Shown here: in pieces, positions 1-7,367 of the stretch | How the letters are laid out: each line of letters starts with the position of its first letter | How positions within the stretch are numbered: the stretch's first letter is position 1 | Assembly: GCA_028290685.1 (NCBI GenBank) | Contig: JAQGJI010000096.1 | Location: forward strand, 1-14,676 | DNA: 14,676 nucleotides | Origin: Devosia sp. | GTDB lineage: Bacteria; Pseudomonadota; Alphaproteobacteria; Rhizobiales; Devosiaceae | Reading direction: 5' to 3' | The notes under the pieces: generated by a model | Seen by the model: only the letters and a program-made list of their open reading frames with translations | Database searches by the model: none | Told to the model about the DNA's origin: nothing | Program-made: the position numbers and the translations under genes

Positions 1-180
1 AACCAGCGCAACCGAGCCGGGAAAGGCCTGAGCCAGGGCGTTGAGTGCTTTTTCGTCCCGATCGATCAGGACAAGCTGGGCTCCGAGGGCCGCGAACCGA
101 GCCGCGAGTTCGCGACCGATCCCCCCCGTTGCGCCCGAGATCGCGACGTGTTTTCCCAGATAGGCATTATCGGCAAGCAT
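1..180 (-). CDS. SDR-family NAD(P)-dependent oxidoreductase, N-terminal part (cut by window edge)
   Basis: Only the first 60 residues are inside the window; the gene continues beyond base 1. The visible part is the start of a Rossmann fold: a beta strand followed by the glycine motif SGATGGIG (residues 15-22, the TGxxxGxG cofactor motif of classical short-chain dehydrogenases), then helix and second strand ending LVLIDRD with Asp40. An acidic residue at that place usually means NAD(H) rather than NADP(H). The ATG lies 2 bases after the stop of the Liv-type ATPase upstream of it, so it is probably the last visible gene of the transporter operon and may act on the imported compound or an intermediate. 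No strong ribosome-binding site is seen, consistent with translational coupling. The family call is firm; the substrate is unknown. Confidence 0.85.
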   Translation of the reverse strand, partial: MLADNAYLGKHVAISGATGGIGRELAARFAALGAQLVLIDRDEKALNALAQAFPGSVALV

Positions 181-182
181 GG

Positions 183-887
183 TCAGTGTCCGAGATAGGC
201 AGCGAGTACGGATTTATCGCGAAGCAACTCGCCGGCGGGACGGTGCAAGGCAATGGCGCCAGCCTTGAGCACGATTGCCTCGGCGGCCACATGCATGGCA
301 ACGCCCACATTCTGTTCGACCAGCAGGACCGTCAGTCCTTCGTCGCCTAGTCGGCGAATGGTGTCGATCAGGGTGTCGACCATGGCAGGGGAGAGGCCCG
401 CGGAGGGCTCGTCCATCATCACCACCTTGGGATTGGTCATCAGCGCGCGGCCAATCGCCACCTGCTGCTGTTCGCCGCCCGACAGGGCGCCCGCTGCCAG
501 CTTGAGCTTCCTGCCCAGCAAGGGGTAAGTGGCAATCACACGCTCAAGTCGTTCGGTCCGCAGCTTGCGGCTGGTGACCGTTGCCGCGCCCGCCAGCAGA
601 TTATCCTGCACGCTCATGGTCGGGAAAACCTCCCGCCCCTGCGGAACATGGGCGATGCCGGCGGCCACTGCCTTGCGCGGTCCCACGCCGGTCAGTTGAA
701 CATCACCAGCCCAGATGCGCCCGGCCTTGAGCGGCACCAGACCGGACAGCGCATAAAGTGTCGTCGACTTACCCGAGCCGTTCCCGCCGAGCAGCGCGGT
801 GATTACACCAGGCGTCAACTCCAGGCTCAGATCCTTGAGCACCTGCGTCTGGCCGCGCCAGACCTCGATATTGTCAGCTTTCAGCAT
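183..887 (-). CDS. livF: Branched-chain amino acid-type ABC transporter ATPase, LivF class
   Basis: This 234-residue cytoplasmic ATPase energises the Liv-type (HAAT family) importer encoded just upstream. Visible motifs are Walker A GGNGSGKST (residues 34-42), Q-loop around Gln83, ABC signature LSGGEQ (135-140), Walker B VVMMDEP (155-161) and the LLVEQN segment (188-193). The replacement of the usual switch histidine by Gln in VEQN is typical of LivF proteins, as is the short length. Its start overlaps the end of the livG-type gene by 14 bases, so the two are coupled. Although the name refers to branched-chain amino acids, transporters of this family also carry urea, amides and aromatic acids; the neighbouring amidohydrolases suggest a nitrogen-containing ring or amide rather than leucine. 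Confidence 0.93.
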   Translation of the reverse strand: MLKADNIEVWRGQTQVLKDLSLELTPGVITALLGGNGSGKSTTLYALSGLVPLKAGRIWAGDVQLTGVGPRKAVAAGIAHVPQGREVFPTMSVQDNLLAGAATVTSRKLRTERLERVIATYPLLGRKLKLAAGALSGGEQQQVAIGRALMTNPKVVMMDEPSAGLSPAMVDTLIDTIRRLGDEGLTVLLVEQNVGVAMHVAAEAIVLKAGAIALHRPAGELLRDKSVLAAYLGH

Positions 888-1644
888 AGTAGCCTCGCCC
901 CAGGTAGCTTTCCACGACGCGCGGGTCAGCGGTCACCGTTTTCGGATCGCCATCGGCAATCACTTCGCCTGCATTCATCACCACGACGCGGCTGCACGCC
1001 GCGAACACCAGTTGCATCACATGCTCGATCAGGAGGATCGAAGTGCCGAATTCGGTTCGAATGCTGACGATCTTTTCGGCAAGTTCATCGACGCGTGGCG
1101 CGGTGAGGCCGACGGCCGGCTCGTCCAGCAGCAAGACGCTGGGACGGCTCACCAGGGCCCGGGCGATTTCCACGAGGCGCTGTTGTCCGAACGAGAGGCT
1201 GCTGCCGGGACGATCGGCAAAGGCCGCCATGCCCATCCAGTCCAGCATCTCCATCGACTTCTGTCTGGCTTCCTCTTCCCACTGGCGAACCTTGGGACTG
1301 CCGACCAAAGCTCCCCAGAAGCCATAGGCCGGCTGGGGCTCGAGTCCGAGCATGACGTTTTCCACCACGCTCATGCCGGAGCAGAGAAGACTGGTCTGGA
1401 ACGTGCGTCGCAGGCCGCGCTCCGCAATTTCGTGGGGCTTGCTCGTGGTTATGTCGATGCCGCCCAGGCGGATCTCCCCGGTCTGGGGCCGATGGATGCC
1501 GGTGATGACGTTCATCATCGATGTCTTGCCGGCGCCATTGGGCCCGATCAGGCCGAGAACCTCACCCTTGCCGAGCGAGAAACTGGCATTGTTGAGCACC
1601 TTAAGTGCACCGAAGCTGAGCGACACATTACGTATATCGAGCAT
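874..1644 (-). CDS. livG: Branched-chain amino acid-type ABC transporter ATPase, LivG class
   Basis: This is the second ATPase subunit, 256 residues, expected to pair with the LivF-type protein on the cytoplasmic face of the two permeases. It shows Walker A GPNGAGKTS (residues 34-42), Q-loop in RRTFQTS (79-85), signature LSFGQQ (150-155; the F in place of the usual second G is common in LivG), Walker B VLLLDEP (170-176) and the switch histidine in LLIEHVM (204-210). The C-terminal tail with VESYLGRGY is the typical LivG ending. The start codon lies 1 base after the permease stop and is preceded by a GGAG-type ribosome-binding site; the end overlaps the next ATPase gene by 14 bases. All catalytic motifs are intact, so it should be functional. 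Confidence 0.93.
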   Translation of the reverse strand: MLDIRNVSLSFGALKVLNNASFSLGKGEVLGLIGPNGAGKTSMMNVITGIHRPQTGEIRLGGIDITTSKPHEIAERGLRRTFQTSLLCSGMSVVENVMLGLEPQPAYGFWGALVGSPKVRQWEEEARQKSMEMLDWMGMAAFADRPGSSLSFGQQRLVEIARALVSRPSVLLLDEPAVGLTAPRVDELAEKIVSIRTEFGTSILLIEHVMQLVFAACSRVVVMNAGEVIADGDPKTVTADPRVVESYLGRGYYAES

Positions 1645-1645
1645 A

Positions 1646-2680
1646 TCAGTTCTCCACGGCTCGATCTGTTGGCGCGCTCAGGCCGACCTTCTGGCCTGTG
1701 CGCGGACCGGTCTCCACCGTCTCGGTGCGCTTGCCCGCAAGCACCCGATAGATGAGTGGGGCGATGCCCTTTGGCAGGAACAGGACGAAGCCGATCAGCA
1801 CGGCACCGAAGATGATTTCCAGCCAGCCCTGGCTGTCCCGCAGTTGTTCCTGGAGGAAGATCACGAGGGCAGGACCGATCATCGATCCAAGCATGGTTCC
1901 CAGGCCGCCGACCACGGCCATGACCTTCATCAGGATCATCTGCTCGAGGTTGAAGCTTTCAGGCGCGACAAAGCCCAGCAGTGCCGAGTAGAGGCCGCCA
2001 GCCAACCCGGCGCAACCCGCGCTGAGCGCAAAGGCGATGGTCTTGGTCGCGGTGACGTTGACCCCGTTGGCGGCAGCGGCGACTGAATTGTCGCGAATGG
2101 CCACGAACTTGCGTCCGAAGCTGGTCCTGACCAGCTGGCGCACCATGAGGTAGCCGATCGTGGTCAAGACGAGCGACGTGAGGAAGATGGACTGGGTGGC
2201 GTTGAGGCCGAAAATGGCGATCGAAGGTGCGCGGAAACCGCCGGCGCCGAAAGTCACGGCCGACCAGTTTATCAGCACCCAGTGGACGGCTTGGGCGACC
2301 GCGAGCGTGGCAATAGCCAGATGAATGCCCGACAGCCTGAGCGCGGGCAGGACTAGCAGAGTGCCAGCTCCGGTGACGCCGACTGTTGCTGTCAGCAGAG
2401 CAACGGGATAGGGCACGCCGAGATGCACCTGCATCAGGCCGGTGACATAAGCGCCAATGCCGAACAGGGCGGCATGGGCAAACGAGAGCAGGCCGGAATA
2501 GCCCATCAGCACGTTGAGGCCGGCGACCAGCATAGAGAAGATGACAACGCGGGTAAGCAGGAACAGCAGGTACGGGTTGAGGGTCATTCCGATGAGGGCA
2601 ACCACCACGGCAATCGCCACTGGATAGACCCACGAGCCGGAACGCCAGGCCGAGCGAATGGATTGAACTGGGACAGCCAT
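1646..2680 (-). CDS. livM: Branched-chain amino acid-type ABC transporter permease, LivM class
   Basis: This 344-residue integral membrane protein is one half of the inner-membrane channel of the importer. After a short N-terminal stretch there is a series of hydrophobic segments, including GLNVLMGYSGLLSFAHAALFG, the LivM hallmark region around residues 55-75. The cytoplasmic coupling loop near the C-terminus is VVGGLGTMLGSMIGPAL, typical of the family. A hydrophilic tail of about 30 residues follows the last membrane segment. The ATG overlaps the stop codon of the partner permease by one base (TAATG), with a GAGGAG ribosome-binding site just upstream. The substrate is not deducible from the permease; it must match the binding protein upstream. 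Confidence 0.92.
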   Translation of the reverse strand: MAVPVQSIRSAWRSGSWVYPVAIAVVVALIGMTLNPYLLFLLTRVVIFSMLVAGLNVLMGYSGLLSFAHAALFGIGAYVTGLMQVHLGVPYPVALLTATVGVTGAGTLLVLPALRLSGIHLAIATLAVAQAVHWVLINWSAVTFGAGGFRAPSIAIFGLNATQSIFLTSLVLTTIGYLMVRQLVRTSFGRKFVAIRDNSVAAAANGVNVTATKTIAFALSAGCAGLAGGLYSALLGFVAPESFNLEQMILMKVMAVVGGLGTMLGSMIGPALVIFLQEQLRDSQGWLEIIFGAVLIGFVLFLPKGIAPLIYRVLAGKRTETVETGPRTGQKVGLSAPTDRAVEN

Positions 2681-3561
2681 TACACGCTCCTCGAAGAGCG
2701 ACCGCCGAACAGGCCGCGTGGGAAGAAGATGAGGGCGACGAAGATCAGGACGAACGCCGACAGTTCCTGAGCCGTGGACGAGATGTACCCCGATACCAGC
2801 ACCTCAGTGACACCCAGCAGTACGCCGCCAATAACGGCACCGGGCAGGCTCATCATCCCGCCGATGATGGCGGCGGCAAAGCCCTTCAGGAAGAGCGAGA
2901 AGCCCATATCGGGGAAGATCAGGGTTGCAGGGGCGAGAAGGAAACCCGCCACTGCAGAGACGACAAGGCTGAGCACCATGGCGCTGCACAACACCAGCTC
3001 CGTCGGGATGCCGACGATCCGCGCGGCGCGGGGATTATCGGCAACCGAGCGCATGAACAGGCCCAGCCGGGTGAAGCGGAAGAAAAGCGCAAACAATGCC
3101 AGCATCAGCACTGCGCCACCGGACATCACGAGATGCTGCAGCGGAATGATGACGGCGCCGTCGAACAGGATGATCGGCGGCCCGCTGACAAGCGGGGGGA
3201 CCGCAAAATAGTCCCCCTGCCTGCCCCAGATCAGTCGAATGGTTCCTTTGACCAGGAAAGAGAGGCCGATGGTCGCCGTCAGAAGCGCCACCGCATGCTG
3301 TGCGTCCATCAGCGGGCGCAGCAGCAGGTAACTCAGCACCCCGACGAACAGTGCCACGATGACCACGATAGGCAGCGCAGCGACCGAGCCGTAGCCCATG
3401 GTGACGATGACCGCGTATGACACAAAGCCACCGAGCGCCATGACGTCACCCTGCGAGAAGTTAAAGGCATTGGCGGCCTTAGCCAGCACCACCACCCCTA
3501 AAGCAACCAACCCGTAGAGCAGCCCATTAGCCACCCCGCTCGCGAGGAGAACGGAAAGCAT
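2680..3561 (-). CDS. livH: Branched-chain amino acid-type ABC transporter permease, LivH class
   Basis: This 293-residue permease forms the channel with the LivM-type protein. It starts with the characteristic LivH region (LASGVANGLLYGLVALGVVV, then NFSQGDVMALGGF around residues 34-46) and has the conserved cytoplasmic loop IIGGMMSLPGAVIGG about residues 238-252, which contacts an ATPase subunit. Several hydrophobic segments fill the rest. The start has a clear AGGAAGAG ribosome-binding site 6-13 bases upstream and lies 35 bases after the stop of the binding-protein gene, a usual spacing in such operons where the binding protein is made in excess. The length and ends match the family, with no sign of truncation. 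Confidence 0.93.
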   Translation of the reverse strand: MLSVLLASGVANGLLYGLVALGVVVLAKAANAFNFSQGDVMALGGFVSYAVIVTMGYGSVAALPIVVIVALFVGVLSYLLLRPLMDAQHAVALLTATIGLSFLVKGTIRLIWGRQGDYFAVPPLVSGPPIILFDGAVIIPLQHLVMSGGAVLMLALFALFFRFTRLGLFMRSVADNPRAARIVGIPTELVLCSAMVLSLVVSAVAGFLLAPATLIFPDMGFSLFLKGFAAAIIGGMMSLPGAVIGGVLLGVTEVLVSGYISSTAQELSAFVLIFVALIFFPRGLFGGRSSRSV

Positions 3562-3596
3562 GTTTTCTCTTCCTGTTTTTGTCAGCAGGCCCGCAC

Positions 3597-4766
3597 TCAG
3601 TCGAGCGTCGAGAGACCAACCACTTCGGTCTTTCCTTCAGGGGTGCGCTTGATCCAAGCGGCCGCCTGCAGGCACTGATGGGTCTCGCAGTTAAGCGGGC
3701 CGGGGGCGAATGTCGTCTCGAGCCCGGAGGTTGCTTCAAGCGCTGCGATGAACGAAGCCTGCGTGAGATCGGCACCAGCCTGCTCGAGGGCAGCCACGGT
3801 CAGCTGACCCGCGGTGATGCCATAGAGGTTGTAGGTGTGCGGCTCGTCGTCGGGGAACTTGGTGGTCAGCTTTTCGAGCCATTCGGCCGCCTCGGCAGAG
3901 TCGAGCGCATAACGCGACGGCGAGATGGTGACAAAGTTGTCGGTTGCGCCAGGCACAGCCACCTGCTCGTCAAACGCCACCGGATCCGGGATCACCGAGG
4001 TTCCAATAAAGCTTGAGGTGAAGCCAAGGCGAGCGGCGTCGCGCAGGAAGATCGATGCCGGCTTGGGGTAGCTCAGCAACACGACAGCTTCCGCACCCGA
4101 ACCCTGAACGCGCAAGACCTGCGCCGTCGCGTCATTTGCTTCCATGGAAAGCTCTTCGTCGACGGCGACTTCGATGCCCTTTTCGGCAAGGGCCGGCAGC
4201 AGCGTCTTGTGGCGATCGCTGCCCCATGCGTCGTGCTGGGCCACAACGGCGACGCGCTTCACGCCAAGGTCAGACAGGTACTGAGCCTGCAGCGCGCTTT
4301 CAAGATTGGACGTGAGCATCGAGGTGAAGATGTTTTCGATTTCAGGCGCCGAAATGTTGTTCGAAGCCGCGGCGAAATTGACGAACGGAATGCCAGACTG
4401 CTCGATGTCTTCCTTGGCGGCCATGACACCGTTGGAGCAGGAGCCGCCAATGATCGCAAACACCTGGTCATCAAAGATCAGCTTACGCACGGCGGCGATG
4501 GCGCCTGCCGGATCACACTGGTCGTCCACGCGCACCAGTTCCAGCGTGCGGCCGTTGACGCCACCAGCCGCATTGACGTCTGCGAACAGCGTTTCCAGCC
4601 CGTTCATCGTCAGGCGGCCGAAGGCGTAGTTAGCGCCGGTGATCGGGCCAAAGGTGCCGATCTTGATAGAGGTGTCCGACACGCCCTGCACGTCCTGTGC
4701 AAATGCCGGCACTGCCAGGGCAGTGGTCATGAGCATGACGCCTACGATCTGCGAGAATAGTTTCAT
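3597..4766 (-). CDS. Periplasmic substrate-binding protein of a Liv-type ABC importer (Peripla_BP_6)
   Basis: This 389-residue protein is the extracytoplasmic receptor of the importer. It begins with a signal peptide (basic MK, hydrophobic core, AFA cleavage site after residue 23, mature start QDVQGV). The mature protein opens with SIKIGTFGPITGANYAFG, the typical start of Liv-type receptors, and contains the IIGGSCSNGVMAA loop that lines the ligand cleft in the family. Four cysteines (in DDQCDP, GGSCSN and NCETHQC) could form two disulphides in the periplasm. The ATG has a GGAGG ribosome-binding site about 8-12 bases upstream. It is the first gene of the transporter run and has its own upstream control region with two palindromes. 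Homologues bind amino acids, urea, amides or aromatic acids; the ligand here is unknown but probably the compound degraded by the divergent enzymes. Confidence 0.92.
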   Translation of the reverse strand: MKLFSQIVGVMLMTTALAVPAFAQDVQGVSDTSIKIGTFGPITGANYAFGRLTMNGLETLFADVNAAGGVNGRTLELVRVDDQCDPAGAIAAVRKLIFDDQVFAIIGGSCSNGVMAAKEDIEQSGIPFVNFAAASNNISAPEIENIFTSMLTSNLESALQAQYLSDLGVKRVAVVAQHDAWGSDRHKTLLPALAEKGIEVAVDEELSMEANDATAQVLRVQGSGAEAVVLLSYPKPASIFLRDAARLGFTSSFIGTSVIPDPVAFDEQVAVPGATDNFVTISPSRYALDSAEAAEWLEKLTTKFPDDEPHTYNLYGITAGQLTVAALEQAGADLTQASFIAALEATSGLETTFAPGPLNCETHQCLQAAAWIKRTPEGKTEVVGLSTLD

Positions 4767-4810
4767 TTGAAGTCCTCCGTGCGCACGACTGTCCCCTCAG
4801 GAAGTCGGCC

Positions 4811-4849
4811 TGTAAACAGATTGCCGTGTTAAGCGACAAAGTGTCAACA
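4811..4849 (-). promoter_or_regulatory. Putative promoter and paired operators ahead of the transporter operon
   Basis: Two copies of the palindrome TGT-NN-ACA lie at 4811-4818 (TGTAAACA) and 4842-4849 (TGTCAACA), 31 bases centre to centre, 45-83 bases upstream of the binding-protein start. Read in the direction of transcription the second copy is TGTTGACA and contains a perfect TTGACA (4847 down to 4842) that could be a -35 box; the -10 expected about 17 bases further on is weak. The longer context AAAGTGTCWACAGT (4838-4851) recurs in the divergent control region at 5701-5735. TGT/ACA palindromes are plausible targets for FadR/FCD-type GntR proteins, and such a gene lies next door. Binding and promoter use are inferred. 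Confidence 0.5.
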
Positions 4850-4960
4850 GTTAAGTGATGCGGCTTTCCTCATGGGTGAGAAATGCAAGAATTTTGGGCA
4901 AAAGAATCAGGGTGTCGGTGGGTGGCCGAGGTTGGAGGGGGTATCGCCTCGCAATTGCGG

Positions 4961-5665
4961 CTAGACGTCCAACGCCCCGAGAGCGCTGTACCGCGCGTTT
5001 CTGAGGTGCTGGCGCATGGCTTCTTCGGCACGATCGGGATTGCGACCGGCCATGGCGTCGACCACGGCGCGATGCTCCAGCAGAGCCGCCGCGGCACGGC
5101 CAGGCTGGGTGCCGGAGCGGCGCCGATGCAGGCGCAACTGGAAATAAATTTCGTCCATAAGCACTCGGCGGATGGTGGGGTATCGCGATGCGGTGACAAT
5201 GGCGAAGTGGAAATCGTCATCGCCGACGCCCTGCAGATACCCAGCCTGGGCGTTGTTGCCGATGGCCTCCTGATGGCGCTCAAGGAGGTGATAGAGTTCA
5301 TCTAACTCCTTGTTTGTAATGGATTCCGTGGCGAGGCGAGCGGCCATTCCCTCAAGCGCTTCGCGGACCAGGAAGAGCTCCTTGACCCGTTCGCGACCGA
5401 GTTCGATCAGCCTCACGCCCAGGTTCTGGCGGCGCTCCACAAGCCGACCTTCCAGCCGTCCAAGCGCCTCCCTGACGGGCCCCCGGCTAACGCCCAGTTG
5501 CCTTGCCAGCTCCGATTCGCTGATTCTCTGTCCCGGCGCGTACTGGCCTGACGAGATCACATCGAGCAGCTTGTTCGTGATGCTGTCAGGGGACAAGGCT
5601 GCTTTTGCCGCCCCCGCGCCCTCGTTGTCGTTGTTTCCCACGTCGCCACCTCCACGATTTACCAT
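4961..5665 (-). CDS. GntR-family transcriptional regulator with FCD ligand-binding domain
   Basis: This 234-residue DNA-binding regulator probably controls the flanking transporter and enzyme genes. After a flexible, Gly/Asn-rich N-terminus, residues about 27-90 form the GntR winged helix (KLLDVISSGQYAPGQRISESE, cut here, then ARQLGVSRGPVREAL with the recognition helix). Residues about 95-225 form an all-helical FCD domain, with the likely metal ligands Asp149, His153 (DDDFH), His198 (LEHRAV) and His220 (RQHLRN). FCD domains bind a metal and usually a carboxylate effector that releases DNA. It diverges from the lyase gene across 125 bases holding two TGT-NN-ACA palindromes, so autoregulation is likely. 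It lies 194 bases upstream of the transporter genes on the same strand, with separate control. The effector, probably a pathway acid, is unknown. Confidence 0.92.
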   Translation of the reverse strand: MVNRGGGDVGNNDNEGAGAAKAALSPDSITNKLLDVISSGQYAPGQRISESELARQLGVSRGPVREALGRLEGRLVERRQNLGVRLIELGRERVKELFLVREALEGMAARLATESITNKELDELYHLLERHQEAIGNNAQAGYLQGVGDDDFHFAIVTASRYPTIRRVLMDEIYFQLRLHRRRSGTQPGRAAAALLEHRAVVDAMAGRNPDRAEEAMRQHLRNARYSALGALDV

Positions 5666-5700
5666 AAGCCAGCGCCCTGCACTCTTCCACCGGCAATTTT

Positions 5701-5735
5701 AAAGTGTTGACAATATGCCTATACTGTAGACACTT
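5701..5735. promoter_or_regulatory. Divergent control region with two TGT-NN-ACA operators
   Basis: An imperfect inverted repeat fills this AT-rich stretch between the regulator and the lyase gene: AAAGTGTTGACA on the left and TGTAGACACTTT on the right. The palindromic cores are at 5705-5712 (TGTTGACA) and 5725-5732 (TGTAGACA), exactly 20 bases centre to centre, i.e. about two helical turns on one DNA face. The left core contains TTGACA (5707-5712), a perfect -35 box for the lyase operon; the right core would cover the -10 region, so bound protein should block polymerase. The sites are also 40-67 bases upstream of the regulator start. The same motif occurs ahead of the transporter operon. Binding by the adjacent FCD regulator is inferred. 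Confidence 0.55.
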
Positions 5736-5790
5736 TTGTCAGGCCGCGGCGCGGTTTTTAAGCAAATGCATCATCGGGAGCCTTTCCACC

Positions 5791-6675
5791 ATGGAAAAAC
5801 GCAAGAAGCTCAAGTCTCTGGCTGCCGAAAGGCGCGCCATAATCGTACCGGGTGCTGCCAATGCCTTGTTCGCCCGTGTCATCGAGGACCTGGGGTTTCC
5901 TGTTGTTTATGTGAGTGGGGCCGGTGTGGCCAACATGTCGCTTGGCGTGCCCGATGTCGGGCTTTCCACCCTGACCGAAATCGCCCAAGTGGTGAGCAAC
6001 ATATCCGACGCGGTGGATCTGCCGCTGATCGTTGATGCCGATACCGGTTTTGGCAACGCGCTCAACATGTATCGCACGGTTCAGGTGCTGGAGCGTGCAG
6101 GCGCATCTGCATTGCAGATCGAGGATCAGGTGTTCCCCAAGAAATGCGGGCACTTCTCCGGCAAGGCGGTTATCCCTGTCGATGAAATGGTGCAGAAGAT
6201 CCGCGCAGCAGTCGATGCTCGCGCCGACCAGAACCTGCAGATCATTGCCCGCACGGACGCACGCGCCATTGAAGGGCTGGATGCCGCCATCGAACGGGCA
6301 CAGGCCTATGAAGAAGCTGGTGCCGACCTGATCTTTGTCGAGGCCCCGCGAACGGCCGAGGAACTTGCGCAGATCGGCCGCAGCATCGCGTCGCCGCAGG
6401 TTGCCAATATCGTGTTCGGCGGCAAGACGCCCGACGTAGGGCAGGCCGCGCTGGCCGAGATGGGCTTTGCTTTCACCCTTTATGCGAATGCAGCGCTGCA
6501 GGCGGCGATCCGCTCGACCCGCGAAGTGCTGGGTGCGCTCCAGGATACTGGCTCTCTCGATGCCGTCGCTGACCGCCTGGCCGGATTTGAGGAGCGACAA
6601 AATGCCGTTCTGAAAGCGAAGTGGGACGAGCGCGAAAACCGTTACGCAACCTCCAGCCTAGGAGTCGCCAAATGA
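5791..6675 (+). CDS. Isocitrate lyase/PEP mutase-superfamily C-C lyase (2-alkylmalate or 2-methylisocitrate lyase-like)
   Basis: This 294-residue TIM-barrel enzyme probably cleaves a 2-hydroxy-dicarboxylate into two small acids in the cytoplasm. Visible family motifs are VPGAANALFARV (19-30), the Mg-binding DADTGFGN (82-89), QIEDQVFPKKCGH (109-121) with the presumed catalytic Cys119, and IIARTDAR (151-158). The KxCGH loop is found in lyases (isocitrate, 2-methylisocitrate, 2,3-dimethylmalate lyases, petal death protein) and is altered in true PEP mutases, so phosphonate synthesis is unlikely. The FSGK continuation differs from the classic methylisocitrate lyase loop and favours the alkylmalate group, but substrate cannot be fixed. 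The ATG at 5791 is chosen because GGGAG (5776-5780) precedes it; an in-frame ATG at 5704 would lie inside the operator. Its stop overlaps the next start (ATGA). Confidence 0.88.
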   Translation: MEKRKKLKSLAAERRAIIVPGAANALFARVIEDLGFPVVYVSGAGVANMSLGVPDVGLSTLTEIAQVVSNISDAVDLPLIVDADTGFGNALNMYRTVQVLERAGASALQIEDQVFPKKCGHFSGKAVIPVDEMVQKIRAAVDARADQNLQIIARTDARAIEGLDAAIERAQAYEEAGADLIFVEAPRTAEELAQIGRSIASPQVANIVFGGKTPDVGQAALAEMGFAFTLYANAALQAAIRSTREVLGALQDTGSLDAVADRLAGFEERQNAVLKAKWDERENRYATSSLGVAK

Positions 6676-7367
6676 ATATGCCTTGGGACGATATCATCTC
6701 CGAAGAAGACAAGCGTCGTTACGCAGCTGCCGGATTTGGGCGCCAGGCACGCCTTGGTACCCGGCCGGCCCTGCTGATCATCGACGTCCAGTATCGCACC
6801 ATCGGCACCACGCCGGCGCCGTTCTGGGAGTCGATCAAGGAATTTGCCACCTCGTGCGGTGATGTGGGCTGGGACGCCATGGGCAACATCGCGCGACTGC
6901 TTGAAGTGTTCCGCGAGAACGACTGGCCGGTGATGTATCCCTATGTTGCCCCCAAGGAGCAGTTCGACCAGGGCCGGCTGGCCGAGAAGAACCCCGCCTT
7001 GATGAAGGTGGCGTCCAAGGGCTACGAATTTCCCGCAGAGATCGCCCCGCAGCCGGGCGACGTCATGCTGCCCAAGAAGCACCCGTCGGCGTTTTTCGGC
7101 ACGCCCCTGACCAGCTACCTGATCGACAAGCGCGTTGATACGCTGGTGGTAACGGGCTGCACCACATCCGGCTGCGTCCGCGGCTCGGTGGTCGATGGCT
7201 TCGCCAACAATTTCTCGGTCCTTGTGCCGTTCGACGCGGTCTACGACCGCTCCCAGACAGCGCATGCGGTCAATCTTTTCGACATGGCATCCAAATATGC
7301 CAACGTGACCGATACAAGCAGCGCCATCGATGCGCTCAAGGGCGTAGCAGGGAGCCGCAATGTTTGA
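6672..7367 (+). CDS. Isochorismatase-fold cysteine amidohydrolase (N-carbamoylsarcosine/maleamate amidase-like)
   Basis: This 231-residue cytoplasmic enzyme should hydrolyse a terminal amide or N-carbamoyl group through a Cys-Asp-Lys triad. Asp38 is in LLIIDVQ, the lysine is in KKHPSAFFGT (Lys135 or Lys136, most likely 135 by spacing to SAF), and Cys168 is in TGCTTSGCVRGSVVDG (161-176). The TTSGCVR.SVVDG pattern is that of N-carbamoylsarcosine amidase and related maleamate and biuret hydrolases, not of nicotinamidase or true isochorismatase. The start at 6672 overlaps the previous stop as ATGA and has AGGAG (6660-6664) 7 bases upstream; a second ATG at 6678 is less well spaced. The end overlaps the next gene by 8 bases. 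In context it would act on the product of the cyclic amidohydrolase. The exact substrate is unknown. Confidence 0.88.
   Translation: MNMPWDDIISEEDKRRYAAAGFGRQARLGTRPALLIIDVQYRTIGTTPAPFWESIKEFATSCGDVGWDAMGNIARLLEVFRENDWPVMYPYVAPKEQFDQGRLAEKNPALMKVASKGYEFPAEIAPQPGDVMLPKKHPSAFFGTPLTSYLIDKRVDTLVVTGCTTSGCVRGSVVDGFANNFSVLVPFDAVYDRSQTAHAVNLFDMASKYANVTDTSSAIDALKGVAGSRNV

Noticed and set aside
799..1755. A 318-codon open frame on the plus strand across the two ATPase genes and the end of the LivM-type gene
   Set aside because: It is antisense to clear ABC transporter genes with intact motifs, and its translation has no family features; long empty antisense frames are expected in high-GC DNA.
5704..5790. 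Upstream ATG that would extend the lyase by 29 residues
   Set aside because: It falls inside the operator/promoter palindrome and lacks a ribosome-binding site; the ATG at 5791 has GGGAG and begins at the normal family N-terminus.
5791..6675. True PEP mutase and phosphonate biosynthesis
   Set aside because: The loop carries KKCGH with the lyase cysteine, and no phosphonopyruvate decarboxylase or other phosphonate gene is nearby.
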